64,000 nucleotides of DNA from Niabella sp. Its GTDB lineage: Bacteria > Bacteroidota > Bacteroidia > Chitinophagales > Chitinophagaceae. The stretch lies in contig JAGIAQ010000011.1 in the NCBI GenBank assembly GCA_017744795.1, positions 1-64,000 of the forward strand. Reading direction: 5' to 3'. Of the stretch, positions 53,261 to 63,770 are shown in pieces. A program made the translations under genes and the position numbers. The notes beneath the pieces were generated by a model. It did not search any database. It was not told where the DNA came from and worked only from the letters and a program-made list of their open reading frames with translations. How positions within the stretch are numbered: the first letter of the stretch is position 1; each line of letters begins with the position of its first letter.

Positions 53261-54952
53261 CTAATAGAACAATGTGTACAGCGCCACCAGGATACCGCAG
53301 ATGATCAGTGCGCCCACCAAAAATCCAGAATTTACTTTAAACATCTTCGTATCTACTTCCAGACCGTGAGGCTGCACGCCTTTGGCCGTCTCGATCCTGG
53401 AAATAATGTACATGCCGATGATGCACAGGACAAATACGATCCCCATCCGGTCCAGGAAAGGAATTTCATAAACGCCGCTGGCATTGGGAACAGAAAAACC
53501 AATAGGCGAAAGGAACTGCAGGTTCATGACGCCGGGCAGGAACTTCAACAATACAGAGAATATGAATCCGCCGATAGTCGCAAACAACGCCGCCGAAGAA
53601 GTGGTTCGCTTCCAGAAAAATCCTAAAAGGAACATGGCAAAAATACCCGGCGACACAAAACCGGTGTATTCCTGAATAAACTGGAACCCGCCTTTTTTAT
53701 CGATCCCCAAAAACGGGGAAATGATAATGGCCAGGATCATGGCCACCACGATAGTGATTCGCCCGATGCCCACCAGCTGCTTCTCCGAAGCATTGGCATT
53801 AATGCGTTTTTGATAAATATCCAGTGTAAAGATGGTAGAGATACTGTTAATTTTACCCGCCAGCGAAGCCACAATGGCCGCGGTAAGCGCCGCAAAAGCC
53901 AAACCTTTTAACCCGGCCGGCAGCAGGTTCAGTAATACAGGGTACGCCCTGTCAGGATTCATTTCCCCCTGATCCAGCATTTGGGCATGAAAATCCACCC
54001 CGGCTACAACCCCCTCCTTATGCAAAATATAAGCAGCAATGCCCGGGATCACCACAATGAGGGGCATTAATAATTTGAGAAATCCGGCAAATAACAAACC
54101 CGAACGCGCGGTTTTCAGATCCGCGCCCAACGCCCGCTGGGTGATATACTGGTTACAGCCCCAGTAATTCAGGTTTACGATCCACATACCACCCAATAAT
54201 ACCGTCAGCCCCGGCAAGTCCAGATAATTGGGATTATCCCGCTTTATGATCATATGAAAATGGTCGTCCGCCTTGGCTTTTAAGGTACCCAAAGCGCTCA
54301 TGATACCGTCCAGCTTAAAATGTTCCGCCACCATGGACAGGGCCAGGTAGGTAGTGGCCAAACCGCCCAATATCAGGAAGAATACCTGTATTACATCCGT
54401 ATAACCAATCACCTTCATACCACCCAGTGCAATTACCAATGCGAACAGGGCCAGCATCGACATACATACCCAAAAATTAATGCCGGAAATGGTGCTTACC
54501 GCCAATGCCCCCAGGAACAATATGGACGTAAGGTTTACCACAACATATAATAACAGCCAGAACACCGCCATGATCATTGCCACGGTTCCATTATACCGCT
54601 GGTTCAGGAATTGCGGCATGGTGTAGATCTTATTCTTTAAATACACGGGCATAAAGAAAACAGCCACGATCACCAGCGTGGCCGCAGCCATCCACTCGTA
54701 GGTAGAAATAGCCAGACCGATCTTAAAACCACTACCGCTCATACCAATAAACTGCTCGGCAGAAATATTGGAGGCGATCAGCGAAGCGCCGATAGCCCAC
54801 CAGGTAAGCGACCCTTCGGCAAGAAAATAATCATGGGATGCGGAAACCGAAGCCTGTTTCTTTTTCCTGTACACCCAATAGCCGTAGGAGGCTACAATGA
54901 AAAAATAGATAGCAAAAACGATATAATCCGATACAGCTAACTGATTGTTCAT
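53261..54952 (-). CDS. Sodium:solute symporter (SSS family), probable sugar transporter
   Basis: 14-TM-like protein: ISAEQFIGMSGSGFKIGLAISTYEW, GGMKVIGYTDVIQVFFLILGGL, LNYWGCNQYITQRALGA, AALTAAIVASLAGKINSISTIFTLDIY. Downstream of araA. Confidence 0.92.
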   Translation of the reverse strand: MNNQLAVSDYIVFAIYFFIVASYGYWVYRKKKQASVSASHDYFLAEGSLTWWAIGASLIASNISAEQFIGMSGSGFKIGLAISTYEWMAAATLVIVAVFFMPVYLKNKIYTMPQFLNQRYNGTVAMIMAVFWLLLYVVVNLTSILFLGALAVSTISGINFWVCMSMLALFALVIALGGMKVIGYTDVIQVFFLILGGLATTYLALSMVAEHFKLDGIMSALGTLKAKADDHFHMIIKRDNPNYLDLPGLTVLLGGMWIVNLNYWGCNQYITQRALGADLKTARSGLLFAGFLKLLMPLIVVIPGIAAYILHKEGVVAGVDFHAQMLDQGEMNPDRAYPVLLNLLPAGLKGLAFAALTAAIVASLAGKINSISTIFTLDIYQKRINANASEKQLVGIGRITIVVAMILAIIISPFLGIDKKGGFQFIQEYTGFVSPGIFAMFLLGFFWKRTTSSAALFATIGGFIFSVLLKFLPGVMNLQFLSPIGFSVPNASGVYEIPFLDRMGIVFVLCIIGMYIISRIETAKGVQPHGLEVDTKMFKVNSGFLVGALIICGILVALYTLFY

Positions 54953-54986
54953 ATGTCTGCAATAATTAAATGTTGTTTAATAATTT

Positions 54987-55007
54987 CGCTAATATAATAT
55001 ATTAGCG
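54987..55007. promoter_or_regulatory. Perfect palindrome, probable operator upstream of the SSS transporter gene
   Basis: CGCTAATAT-AAT-ATATTAGCG: 9-bp arms with 3-nt spacer, in the araA-transporter gap. Confidence 0.65.
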
Positions 55008-55027
55008 CTATCTATTTATTATAATGT

Positions 55028-56530
55028 TTAACTTTTATTCAACTGGTAGTACACATCGCTCCAGCGCAGCTCATTTTTAAAATGATACAGCTCGGTATTC
55101 TTATTAATGAGCGTAAACTCTATACCAGCTATTGTAGCAAAATCTTCCAGATGTTCTGCCGTGAGATTTTGTGAATAACAGGTATGGTGCGCACCGCCGG
55201 CCAGGATCCAGGCAGCACAGCCCGTATTCATATCCGGCAGGGGCTTCCACAACACCCTTGCTACGGGCAATTTGGGAAGGTTGTGCATCGGCGCCACAGC
55301 TTCCACTTCGTTTACCAACAAACGGAACCGGTTGCCCATATCCATCAGCGATGCGTTCAGCGCATTTCCGGAGGCTACATTAAATACCAGGCGCACAGGA
55401 TCTTCCTTGCCGCCAATGCCCAGCGGATGTATCTCACAGGACGGTTTCTTCAGGGCAATGCTCGGGCAAATCTCCAGCATATGAGATCCTAATACCAGCG
55501 GATCCTGCGGATCAAAATGGTAGGTGTAATCTTCCATGAACGAATTGCCGCCTTTTAACCCTGTTGCCATGGATTTCATCGCGCGCACCAATGCAGCCGT
55601 TTTCCAATCACCCTCACCCGCAAAGCCATATCCCTTCTGCATTAACCGCTGCGAGGCAATGCCTGGCAATTGCTTCATACCCTGCAGATCTTCAAACGTA
55701 TCGGAAAAGCCTTTAAAACCGCCCTGCTCCAGGAATGCGGTCATCCCCAGTTCAATACGGGCAGCATCTCTTAAAGACTGATATTGGGCACCGTCCTGTT
55801 TTAATGCGCCAACTACTTCATAGGTATCAAAATATTCCTGCACCAGACGGTCTGTTTCTGCATCCGATACCTGGTTGATCACCGCCACCAGGTCGCCGAT
55901 ACCATAGGTGTTAACACTGTAGCCGAACTTCAATTCCGCTTCTACTTTATCACCATCTGTTACCGCTACGTAGCGCATATTGTCGCCAAAGCGCACAAAT
56001 TTAGCGCCCTGCCAATCGTTCCAGCCAATGGCAGCGCGGCTCCAGGTCGCTATTCTTTCTAAAACTTTTTCATCCTTCCAATGCCCCACTACTACTTTAC
56101 GCTGCTTGTTCATGCGGCTGAGCATAAATCCAAATTCCCGGTCGCCGTGGGCGGATTGATTGGTATTCATAAAATCCATATCAATGCTGTCCCAGGGAAT
56201 ATCGCGGTTAAACTGGGTATGAAACTGCAACAAGGGTTTATGCAGGATCTTCAGCCCGTTGATCCACATTTTAGCGGGAGAGAACGTATGCATCCAGGCA
56301 ATAACGCCGATGCAGGAACTGCTGTAATTTGCTGCAGCCATTGTTTGATAAATTTCTTCCGTGCTTTTCACGGTTTCCTTCCAGATGATCTTGACCGGTA
56401 TTTTTGAAGTACCGTTGATATAGTTCACGATTTCCTGAGAATGCGCAGCCACTTCATTTAGTGTTTCTGCGCCATACAAATTCTGACTGCCGGTAACAAA
56501 CCACAATTCCAGTTCTTTTATATCATTCAT
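55028..56530 (-). CDS. araA: L-arabinose isomerase
   Basis: [96 protein letters not shown]. Confidence 0.97.
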   Translation of the reverse strand: MNDIKELELWFVTGSQNLYGAETLNEVAAHSQEIVNYINGTSKIPVKIIWKETVKSTEEIYQTMAAANYSSSCIGVIAWMHTFSPAKMWINGLKILHKPLLQFHTQFNRDIPWDSIDMDFMNTNQSAHGDREFGFMLSRMNKQRKVVVGHWKDEKVLERIATWSRAAIGWNDWQGAKFVRFGDNMRYVAVTDGDKVEAELKFGYSVNTYGIGDLVAVINQVSDAETDRLVQEYFDTYEVVGALKQDGAQYQSLRDAARIELGMTAFLEQGGFKGFSDTFEDLQGMKQLPGIASQRLMQKGYGFAGEGDWKTAALVRAMKSMATGLKGGNSFMEDYTYHFDPQDPLVLGSHMLEICPSIALKKPSCEIHPLGIGGKEDPVRLVFNVASGNALNASLMDMGNRFRLLVNEVEAVAPMHNLPKLPVARVLWKPLPDMNTGCAAWILAGGAHHTCYSQNLTAEHLEDFATIAGIEFTLINKNTELYHFKNELRWSDVYYQLNKS

Positions 56531-56570
56531 GTATATTGATTTTTTTATTAATTAGGTGTGCGAATATTTT

Positions 56571-57269
56571 TTAAGATTGCCCGTAATAGCTGTCAGGCCC
56601 ATGTTTGCGCTGATAATGCTTATCCATTAAAGCTTGTTTCAACCGCTGCGCCTGCGGGTTTATCTGCAGGGTGAGGTAAGCCATTTTTGCCACCTGCTCC
56701 AGCACGGCGCTGTTATGTATCGCCTTATGCGCATTTTTGCCCCAGGTAAACGGAGCATGGTTGCCCACCAGGATCATTTCTACTTCATTATGGTCGAGCT
56801 GGTGCTCTTTAAAATGATTGATGATCTGGAAGCCGGTTTGTACCTCATAATTTCCTTTGATCATTTCATCGCTCATGGGCAGGGCACAGGGGATATTGGC
56901 GATATTATAATCGGCATGAGTGGTACCAAAAATGGGAATATCTTTTTGCGCCTGCGCCCAGGAAGTGGCATAGGTAGAATGGGTATGCACAATACCACCG
57001 ATCTCTTTCCAATGCTTGTATAATACCGCATGGGTCTGCGTATCCGAACTGGGATTCAACTTTCCATCCACCGTTTTTCCGTCAAAGTCCACTACCACCA
57101 TTTTTTCCGGTGTCAGGTCCTCATAAGCCACCCCACTGGGTTTGATGGCAAACACGCCTTCTTTGCGATCTGCTTCGCTGGCATTGCCAAACGTAAATAA
57201 TACCAGGCCCAATTGCGGCAGCTGCATATTGGCCGCATAAGCCTTCTGACGAATTTCTTCAAATTGCAT
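56571..57269 (-). CDS. araD: L-ribulose-5-phosphate 4-epimerase
   Basis: LVLFTFGNASEADRKEGVFAIKPSGVAYEDL, GGIVHTHSTYATSWAQA, PIFGTTHADYN, KHGPDSYYGQS C-terminus. Confidence 0.96.
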   Translation of the reverse strand: MQFEEIRQKAYAANMQLPQLGLVLFTFGNASEADRKEGVFAIKPSGVAYEDLTPEKMVVVDFDGKTVDGKLNPSSDTQTHAVLYKHWKEIGGIVHTHSTYATSWAQAQKDIPIFGTTHADYNIANIPCALPMSDEMIKGNYEVQTGFQIINHFKEHQLDHNEVEMILVGNHAPFTWGKNAHKAIHNSAVLEQVAKMAYLTLQINPQAQRLKQALMDKHYQRKHGPDSYYGQS

Positions 57270-57271
57270 AA

Positions 57272-58942
57272 CTAAAAATTATTTGCTTCTAAAAACGCCC
57301 CGATCTGGTTATATCGTTGCATGCGTTTTGCATAGTATTCATGGCGCCCGGCATCGGGAACAAATTCCTGATCAAAACCCTGCCCCATAGCCTTCATGGC
57401 ATCTTCTACTTTTGGATAAATCCCGGCAACCGTTGCGGCAAACATCGCCGCGCCAATGGCACAGGTCTGCTCCGATTGGTGGATGCGGATCGGCATGCCC
57501 ATTACATCCGCCATCACCTGCATTATGTAGGGCGATTTCCGGGCAACGCCGCCAACACCGATCAGGCCCTTAATAGGAACCCCTTCTTCTTCAAAACGAT
57601 CCACGATGGCTTTAGCGCCAAAGCAGGTGGCTTCTACCAGGGCTTTAAAAATTTGGGGGGCGTTGCTTCCCAGGTCCAGCCCCGTCAAAGCCCCGTGCAG
57701 CAATTGGTTGGCATCAGGCGTTCTCCTGCCATTCAGCCAATCGATCGCATACAGATCATTTTCCTGCAAGGGCAATTGCGCAGCGGCTTCCGCCAGGGCG
57801 GGAATAATTTTAGCCACTATTTCATCACTAACCGCATCGGCCGTTGCGGCATCTATTTGTTTCGATTCATGGAGGAAGCGCAAGGGCCATGCCAGCAGGT
57901 TCTTAAACCAGGCATACACATCACCAAAGGCGCTCTGCCCCGCTTCCAGCCCGATCATTACCGGGATCACCGAACCCGTAACCTGTCCGCAGATCCCCTT
58001 TACGGTTTTATTATCCGCCAGATCTTCAGCAGGCACCACCAGCATATCGCAGGTAGAGGTGCCCATTACCTTGCTCAGATAATAGGGTTCAATCTGGCCG
58101 CCCACGGCGCCCATATGCGCGTCCATAGCGCCAATGCCAATAACTACCTCTTCCGGTACGCCTAATTTAGCAGCCCATTCCTTGCTGATAATACCGGCCG
58201 CCACATCGGCAGCAAAAGTTTCTTTGGGCAGCCGCTCTACAAAACCATCCAGCACCGGATCCAGCGTGGCAAAGAATTCATTGGGCGGAAAACCACCAAA
58301 GGTCTCTGACCAAAGGGCTTTGTGCCCTGCTGTACAAACCCCTCTTTTTAAATCAGACACGGCCCTGCCGCCGGTTAACAAAAAAGGGATCCAGTCTGCA
58401 TGTTCCACCCAGCTCGCCGCGGCATCTTTCACCGCCGCATCGGTTTTAAAAATATGCAGCAGTTTTGCCCAGTACCATTCACTGGAATAAACGCCGCCTA
58501 CATATTGTAAGTAATCTGTATCAAATTTTTTTGCATGTGTGTTGATGGCACCTGCTTCCTGCGTGGAGGTATGATCTTTCCACAGGATAAACATCGCATT
58601 GGGGTTTTCCTTAAATGCTTCTGTTAAAGCCAGCGGTGTGCCCGCACCGTCTACAGCTACCGGTGATGATCCGGTAGTATCTACCGATATGCTTTTGATC
58701 TGCGCCGCAACCACAGGTCCGGCTTGTTTAACGCAATCTTTAATAGTAGCCTCCAGCCCTTCAATATAATCCAGCGGGTGCTGCCGGAACTGCTTTTTTG
58801 CAGGATCGCAGTACAACCCTTTTTTCCACCGGGGGTAATAAAAAACGGAAGCAGCGATTTCCTGTCCGTTCAAGGCGTTCACAATCACAGAGCGAACCGA
58901 ATCAGTTCCATAATCCACTCCTACTACATATGCTTCTTTCAT
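57272..58942 (-). CDS. araB: Ribulokinase (FGGY family)
   Basis: VGVDYGTDSVRSVIVNALNGQEIAASVFYYPRWKKGLYCDP, SVDTTGSSPVAVD, GAMDAHMGAVGG, MGTSTCDMLV, GLIGVGGVARKSPYIMQVMADV. Start set at ATG (MKEAYVVG). Confidence 0.96.
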   Translation of the reverse strand: MKEAYVVGVDYGTDSVRSVIVNALNGQEIAASVFYYPRWKKGLYCDPAKKQFRQHPLDYIEGLEATIKDCVKQAGPVVAAQIKSISVDTTGSSPVAVDGAGTPLALTEAFKENPNAMFILWKDHTSTQEAGAINTHAKKFDTDYLQYVGGVYSSEWYWAKLLHIFKTDAAVKDAAASWVEHADWIPFLLTGGRAVSDLKRGVCTAGHKALWSETFGGFPPNEFFATLDPVLDGFVERLPKETFAADVAAGIISKEWAAKLGVPEEVVIGIGAMDAHMGAVGGQIEPYYLSKVMGTSTCDMLVVPAEDLADNKTVKGICGQVTGSVIPVMIGLEAGQSAFGDVYAWFKNLLAWPLRFLHESKQIDAATADAVSDEIVAKIIPALAEAAAQLPLQENDLYAIDWLNGRRTPDANQLLHGALTGLDLGSNAPQIFKALVEATCFGAKAIVDRFEEEGVPIKGLIGVGGVARKSPYIMQVMADVMGMPIRIHQSEQTCAIGAAMFAATVAGIYPKVEDAMKAMGQGFDQEFVPDAGRHEYYAKRMQRYNQIGAFLEANNF

Positions 58943-58984
58943 TTGACGATGCACGTTTAGACGTTAAAAATACGATTTATTCAT

Positions 58985-59009
58985 AATAATTGTAAAAATT
59001 ACAATTATT
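58985..59009. promoter_or_regulatory. Perfect A/T-rich palindrome upstream of araB, candidate operator
   Basis: AATAATTGTAA-AAA-TTACAATTATT: 11-bp arms with 3-nt spacer, between the HAD gene stop and araB. Confidence 0.6.
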
Positions 59010-59010
59010 T

Positions 59011-59670
59011 TTAACAAAATAGACTGTTGAGTTCAGGATCGGTGAAATCCCGGATAAAGAAACGCACATTTCGCAGATGGCTGAACGCTGCCGGCTGATG
59101 GCCCGTGGTGACCACTACGGCATCCATACCTGCATGCTGCGCGGCTTCCACGCCTTTGGGCACATCCTCAAACACCAGGCACTCCTCCGGTGGCAACTGC
59201 AGTGCTGCTGCGCATTTCAAAAACGTTTCGGGATTGGGTTTGCTTAAAACCACGTCGTCTGCCGTAATGATCGCGGAAAAATAGTGCCTCAGGGGTAGGT
59301 TATCGACCACAAAATCCACATTAAAAGGAATGGCGGCGGTGCCGATGGCCATTGCGATATGTTGCGCTTTTGCGCTCTCCAAAAACCCGGTGATGCCGTC
59401 AATGCCGCGGAGGTGCGGTAAAAATTCAGCCTGGTAGATTTGTTCTTTCCGGACAGAAATCTGCTGTTTTTCTGTTTCAGAAAATCGTTCGGAGCCAAAA
59501 ATGCGGTCCAATACTTCACTGTTTTTCCCATACATTTCCCGGGCTACTGCATCAAGGGAGAGGGAGGCTCCCAGTTCTTCGTTCAGGATTTTATGCCATG
59601 CGTTGGCATGAAAGGGCATGTCATCAATAATCGTTCCGTTCAGATCAAAAATAAATCCTTTGTATTGCAT
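59011..59670 (-). CDS. HAD-superfamily phosphatase / beta-phosphoglucomutase-like
   Basis: GFIFDLNGTIIDDMPFHANAWHKIL, IGTAAIPFNVDFVVD, DDVVLSKPNPETFLKCAAAL, CLVFEDVPKGVEAAQHAGMDAVVV. Confidence 0.92.
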   Translation of the reverse strand: MQYKGFIFDLNGTIIDDMPFHANAWHKILNEELGASLSLDAVAREMYGKNSEVLDRIFGSERFSETEKQQISVRKEQIYQAEFLPHLRGIDGITGFLESAKAQHIAMAIGTAAIPFNVDFVVDNLPLRHYFSAIITADDVVLSKPNPETFLKCAAALQLPPEECLVFEDVPKGVEAAQHAGMDAVVVTTGHQPAAFSHLRNVRFFIRDFTDPELNSLFC

Positions 59671-59903
59671 TCGCTTATTGGTTTAAGCCGGGAAATTACT
59701 GAGAAATGAACGGTTTCGCGTTGCTTAATTTATAAGGAGGTTAAGCGATTTGTGAGGTCTTCAATGTTGCACGCAAAGACGCAAGGCTCGCTATATTTCC
59801 CGCGGCGACACAGCGAAGCAATGGCGCGGCGCAATGTTCCCTACAATTATTCAGCGGGGAAGGCGGTAAGTTAAAGATAGCAGCTTCAACATCCGCTTAA
59901 AAA

Positions 59904-59931
59904 TTCTGTGTAAATCTGCGGAATCCGTGAG
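59904..59931. repeat. 28-nt dispersed repeat, copy 2
   Basis: TTCTGTGTAAATCTGCGGAATCCGTGAG; see 39325-39352. Confidence 0.55.
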
Positions 59932-59941
59932 ATACATAGCT

Positions 59942-60008
59942 AATATCCGGCCGGGAAGACAGTGAGACGGTAAGTCAGAGCAATATCTTCCCGCATTTCC
60001 GACTTCCC
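59942..60008. repeat. Dispersed intergenic repeat, copy 2 (inverted relative to 24850-24917)
   Basis: AATATCCGGCCGGGAAGACAGTGAGACGGTAAGTCAGAGCAATATCTTCCCGCATTTCCGACTTCCC. Confidence 0.75.
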
Positions 60009-60028
60009 GGCATTCATTTAAGCTAAAA

Positions 60029-61021
60029 TTAACGAAGCAGCCGGGCAGGTACCCCCATAGTGGTAAGCACCACGGGCTTTATAGAACCGTCTGCATTAAA
60101 ATACATCCGCTCAATACAGGTTTCCCGGGAATTGCCGTCTTTCTCCGTCAGCGGCCGGCGATGATACACGATATACCATTCATCTTTCCCCGGAATTTTT
60201 ATCACGGAGTGATGCCCCGCTCCCGTTGCTATTTTGGGATCTTGCTGCAATATTTTGCCCACTCGTTTAAATGGGCCTTCCGGCGTATCGGCCACGGCAT
60301 AAGCCACGCAATAGTCCGGGCCCGTCCATCCTCCTTCCGACCACATAAAATAATATTTTCCATTGCGGAGGAACATAACCGGCCCCTCCACATAACCCTG
60401 CGGCGTTATTTCTTTAAATATAGTGCCATCTTTAAATGGAATAAAACCGGTAAAATCATCTTTCAACCGTGCTATATTGCAATGCCGCCAGCCGCCGTAT
60501 ATTAAATAATAAGCCCCGTCCTTGTCCTTAAACACAAACTGATCAATGGGCTGTGCCCCATTGTAAAATTTATCAACAAGCGGTTTTCCCAAATAGTCTT
60601 TAAACGGGCCTTCCGGCCGGTTGGCTACCGCTACTCCGATGCCGCCTATTGCGCTGTCGTTCTGAATATCATTCGCTCCAAAAAACAGATAATACTTTTG
60701 CGCTTTCTTTACAATCGCCGGCGCCCATAAGGCGCGCTTTGCCCATTTCACATCAGCGGTGTCAATAACATGCGAATGCTTTTTCCAGTTTACCAGGTCG
60801 GTGGAGGAAAACGCATCCATGAAAACCTGTTTATTATAAGGAGCCGAATAAGTGGGATAGATCCAATAGGTGTTGCCAAACAACGCAGCTTCCGGATCGG
60901 CATACCATCCGGGAAACAAGGGATTGCCGGACATTTTCTTTTGCCCCTGGACGATGCTCCCCCAAAGACACAATACAATCAACACCCAAACTTTTGCTAT
61001 GCGTTCAAACAATCGAAACAT
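60029..61021 (-). CDS. Glycoside hydrolase family 43 protein
   Basis: SGNPLFPGWYADPEAALFGNTYWIYPTYSAPYNKQVFMDAFSSTDLVNW, KRALWAPAIVKKAQKYYLFFGANDIQ, YVEGPVMFLRNGKYYFMWSEGGW, GAGHHSVIKIPGKDEWYIVYHRRP. Confidence 0.92.
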   Translation of the reverse strand: MFRLFERIAKVWVLIVLCLWGSIVQGQKKMSGNPLFPGWYADPEAALFGNTYWIYPTYSAPYNKQVFMDAFSSTDLVNWKKHSHVIDTADVKWAKRALWAPAIVKKAQKYYLFFGANDIQNDSAIGGIGVAVANRPEGPFKDYLGKPLVDKFYNGAQPIDQFVFKDKDGAYYLIYGGWRHCNIARLKDDFTGFIPFKDGTIFKEITPQGYVEGPVMFLRNGKYYFMWSEGGWTGPDYCVAYAVADTPEGPFKRVGKILQQDPKIATGAGHHSVIKIPGKDEWYIVYHRRPLTEKDGNSRETCIERMYFNADGSIKPVVLTTMGVPARLLR

Positions 61022-61120
61022 TGATTTTTAGTTTAGAGCTCCCGCTGGCTTCGCAGGGGCACGCAGAAATTTTCAATTCATTTCAGCAAATTCCGCGCAT
61101 GCTGCGGGAGGTTTAAATTG

Positions 61121-61540
61121 CTATTTCAACAACCGGTCCGCAACAAAGGTAATAGCTGTTTTGCCATGCGGTGTAGGCATTCCCTCTTTATTCAGGTTCA
61201 CAAACACCAGCCGGTCGATCGTTAAGATCTGCTGATGATCCATCTTATTACGCACTTCACAGCGAAGCGTTAACGAAGTCCTGCCAAATTTTGATGCCAC
61301 AATTCCGATCTCAATAATATCTCCCTGTTTTGGGGAGGAGATGAAATTTATTTCAGAAATAAATTTAGTAACGATATGTGTGTTCTCCAGCTGAATGATC
61401 GCATACAAAGCCGCCTCTTCATCGATCCATTGCAACAAACGCCCCCCAAACAGAGATTGATTGGGATTCAGGTCTTCCGGCTTTACCCATTTACGGGTAT
61501 GAAAACGCATCTCGTTATCCAGTTCTGTTTGTTCGTCCAT
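61121..61540 (-). CDS. Acyl-CoA thioesterase (hotdog fold)
   Basis: VKPEDLNPNQSLFGGRLLQWIDEEAALYAIIQLENTHIVTKFISEINFISSPKQGDIIEIG. Confidence 0.87.
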   Translation of the reverse strand: MDEQTELDNEMRFHTRKWVKPEDLNPNQSLFGGRLLQWIDEEAALYAIIQLENTHIVTKFISEINFISSPKQGDIIEIGIVASKFGRTSLTLRCEVRNKMDHQQILTIDRLVFVNLNKEGMPTPHGKTAITFVADRLLK

Positions 61541-61550
61541 CTCAGATTAT

Positions 61551-63614
61551 TTATAAGTTTCTCTTTTTATATTCAGCAATAACATTTTCAAGGTGTTTTT
61601 TAAAGCGTCCTTTCAGATCGGGCAGCGCATCATAAGGAAATCCATCCGGTGCCAGCCGTTCTTCCCTTCCATCCAGGAAAAAATAGAAAGGCTGGGTATT
61701 CGCTCCAAAACGGGATACCTGGATATCCGCATTCCGGTCGCCCAGATCCTCAATCTGCTTGCCCAGGTCTTTGGAATAATATTGCTCCGCCTGCGGAAGA
61801 TCTACCCCGTTGTGCGCGTCCACATATAAAGAAACGACCACAAATTCATTTTTCAGTAACTGCATCACCTCCGGGTCGCTCCAGACCTGGCCTTCCATTT
61901 TACGACAATTCACGCAGTTAATGCCTGTAAAATCAAGCATTAGCGGCTTTTTTAGTTTCCGGGCCACTTCCAGCGCTTCATTATAATCGAAATAGGTTAC
62001 CAGTCCATTGTTTACCACCACATCGGGCTCATATTTTTTCATTACGGCCGCATATTTAACCGGTTCCGGCAAGGCCCCTGTATAATGAGCGGTGGTATCT
62101 TTCGACTCCGATCCTTTCTTTAGCAAGGCACTTACATCAAAGCCAGGGGGCAAGTCATCGGCATTAAAATCCTGTGTACCCATCGGCGGCAAAAAAGTAC
62201 CCAGTCCTTTTAATGGCGCGCCAAACAGCCCCGGAATAAGATAGATCACCATAAAGAAAGAGGCAATGGCAAATGACAATCTTGTTACCGTTAGATGCGG
62301 AAGTCCAAAATCATTTTTGGGTAATTCATCGTCATGTTTAAATTTCAGTTTTCCTAAGAGGTATACCCCCAGCAGCAGGAAAATCACCACCCACAGACTG
62401 ATAAAAATTTCACGATCCAGTATACGCCAGTTTTTTGTCAGATCCGCATTTGAAAGAAATTTAAGCGCCAGTGCCAGTTCAATAAACCCGAGTGACACTT
62501 TAATCGTATTCATCCAGCCACCGGGTTTGCTTAAACTATTTAGCCACGATGGGAAAAATGCCAATAATGCAAATGGTATGGATAAACCAAGAGAAAAGCC
62601 GAAGAACCCTAATAACGGTCCGGCATAGCCTCCTTTAAAAATTAAAGGCAAAAGCAAACCAAGTATAGGTCCGGTACAACTAAATGAAACAATAACCAAA
62701 ACCAGCGCCATGAAAAATATGCCCAAAAAACTGGACGTATTGGCTTTTGCATCAGCCTTATTAGACCATGAGGAAGGAAGCGTAATTTCAAAGGCCCCTA
62801 AAAATGAAATGCCAAACAGGACAAATAAAACGAAAATAAATAAATTGAAAATCCAGTTTGTGGAAATATTATTTAATGCAGTAGGTCCCCAGATAAGTGT
62901 TATTAAAAAGCCTATAAATGTAAATATAAACACAATCGATGCCGAATAAATAAAAGCGTTCTTTCTGCCCTCCGCTTTTGTTTTACTCCTTTTGGTAAAA
63001 AAGCTTACTGTTACCGGGATCATGGAATAAATGCAGGGCGTTAATAGCGCCAGCAGCCCTCCTCCGAATGCCGCCAGGAATACCAGCCACAATGACTTGG
63101 ATTCAGCAGGGTTGCCATCCGACACAGCTGAACCCTGATTACCGCTTATGGAAGCTGCATTTTTTACGAAAAACTTAAACGGCTCTTCAAAACTCGAGAA
63201 CTCCCCGCCTGATTTATACGAATAAGTAATGCTTCCTTTAATGATTGCACTATCATTTTTTCCAAGCGTCACTAGCTGGATCCACTGAAGAGAATCCTTA
63301 ACATAAACAACAGGCGTATTCAGCACAGAGTCCCGCGCCTGTACCAGTTTTCCCCGCTGTTGCAACGAATCTTCCAGGAGCCTTTTGGCAGTAGAATCAA
63401 AAGCAACGGCTGAAAAAATGCCATTATTTTCGGCCGTCTGGATGCCAAATAATTCCGTTCCCGGTTGCAATACCCGGGCAGTTATAATAAGCCGGAATTT
63501 GTTCCCCTCCGCCTTTTCCTGGCGATAGTCAAATTTTATTTTTGAAGTATCCTGGGCAGTTGAAAACTGGGTTATTAAAAAAAATAATGCTGTTAGTACT
63601 ACGAATCGCTTCAT
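61551..63614 (-). CDS. DsbD-like thiol:disulfide interchange protein with C-terminal thioredoxin-like domain
   Basis: N-terminal signal peptide; multi-TM LLALLTPCIYSMIPVTVSFFTKRS, LVIVSFSCTGPILGLLLPLIFKGG; thioredoxin-like LMLDFTGINCVNCRKMEGQVWSDPEVM. Confidence 0.92.
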   Translation of the reverse strand: MKRFVVLTALFFLITQFSTAQDTSKIKFDYRQEKAEGNKFRLIITARVLQPGTELFGIQTAENNGIFSAVAFDSTAKRLLEDSLQQRGKLVQARDSVLNTPVVYVKDSLQWIQLVTLGKNDSAIIKGSITYSYKSGGEFSSFEEPFKFFVKNAASISGNQGSAVSDGNPAESKSLWLVFLAAFGGGLLALLTPCIYSMIPVTVSFFTKRSKTKAEGRKNAFIYSASIVFIFTFIGFLITLIWGPTALNNISTNWIFNLFIFVLFVLFGISFLGAFEITLPSSWSNKADAKANTSSFLGIFFMALVLVIVSFSCTGPILGLLLPLIFKGGYAGPLLGFFGFSLGLSIPFALLAFFPSWLNSLSKPGGWMNTIKVSLGFIELALALKFLSNADLTKNWRILDREIFISLWVVIFLLLGVYLLGKLKFKHDDELPKNDFGLPHLTVTRLSFAIASFFMVIYLIPGLFGAPLKGLGTFLPPMGTQDFNADDLPPGFDVSALLKKGSESKDTTAHYTGALPEPVKYAAVMKKYEPDVVVNNGLVTYFDYNEALEVARKLKKPLMLDFTGINCVNCRKMEGQVWSDPEVMQLLKNEFVVVSLYVDAHNGVDLPQAEQYYSKDLGKQIEDLGDRNADIQVSRFGANTQPFYFFLDGREERLAPDGFPYDALPDLKGRFKKHLENVIAEYKKRNL

Positions 63615-63770
63615 TCAATTACATTTATGCAGGTATATAAGCCTCAAATATATACAAATAAAAAAACGGAACAGGGGTACATCCCTGCTGCTTCATTATT
63701 TACAGAATATTCAAAATTAAGTGCATCCGGTTCCGGAACTTTTAATAAAAACACCGGATCATCAGATTTG

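Noticed and set aside
57317-58165. 282-aa + strand ORF antisense to araB
   Set aside because: Entirely inside araB on the opposite strand with low-complexity His/Arg/Gln composition; typical antisense shadow ORF.
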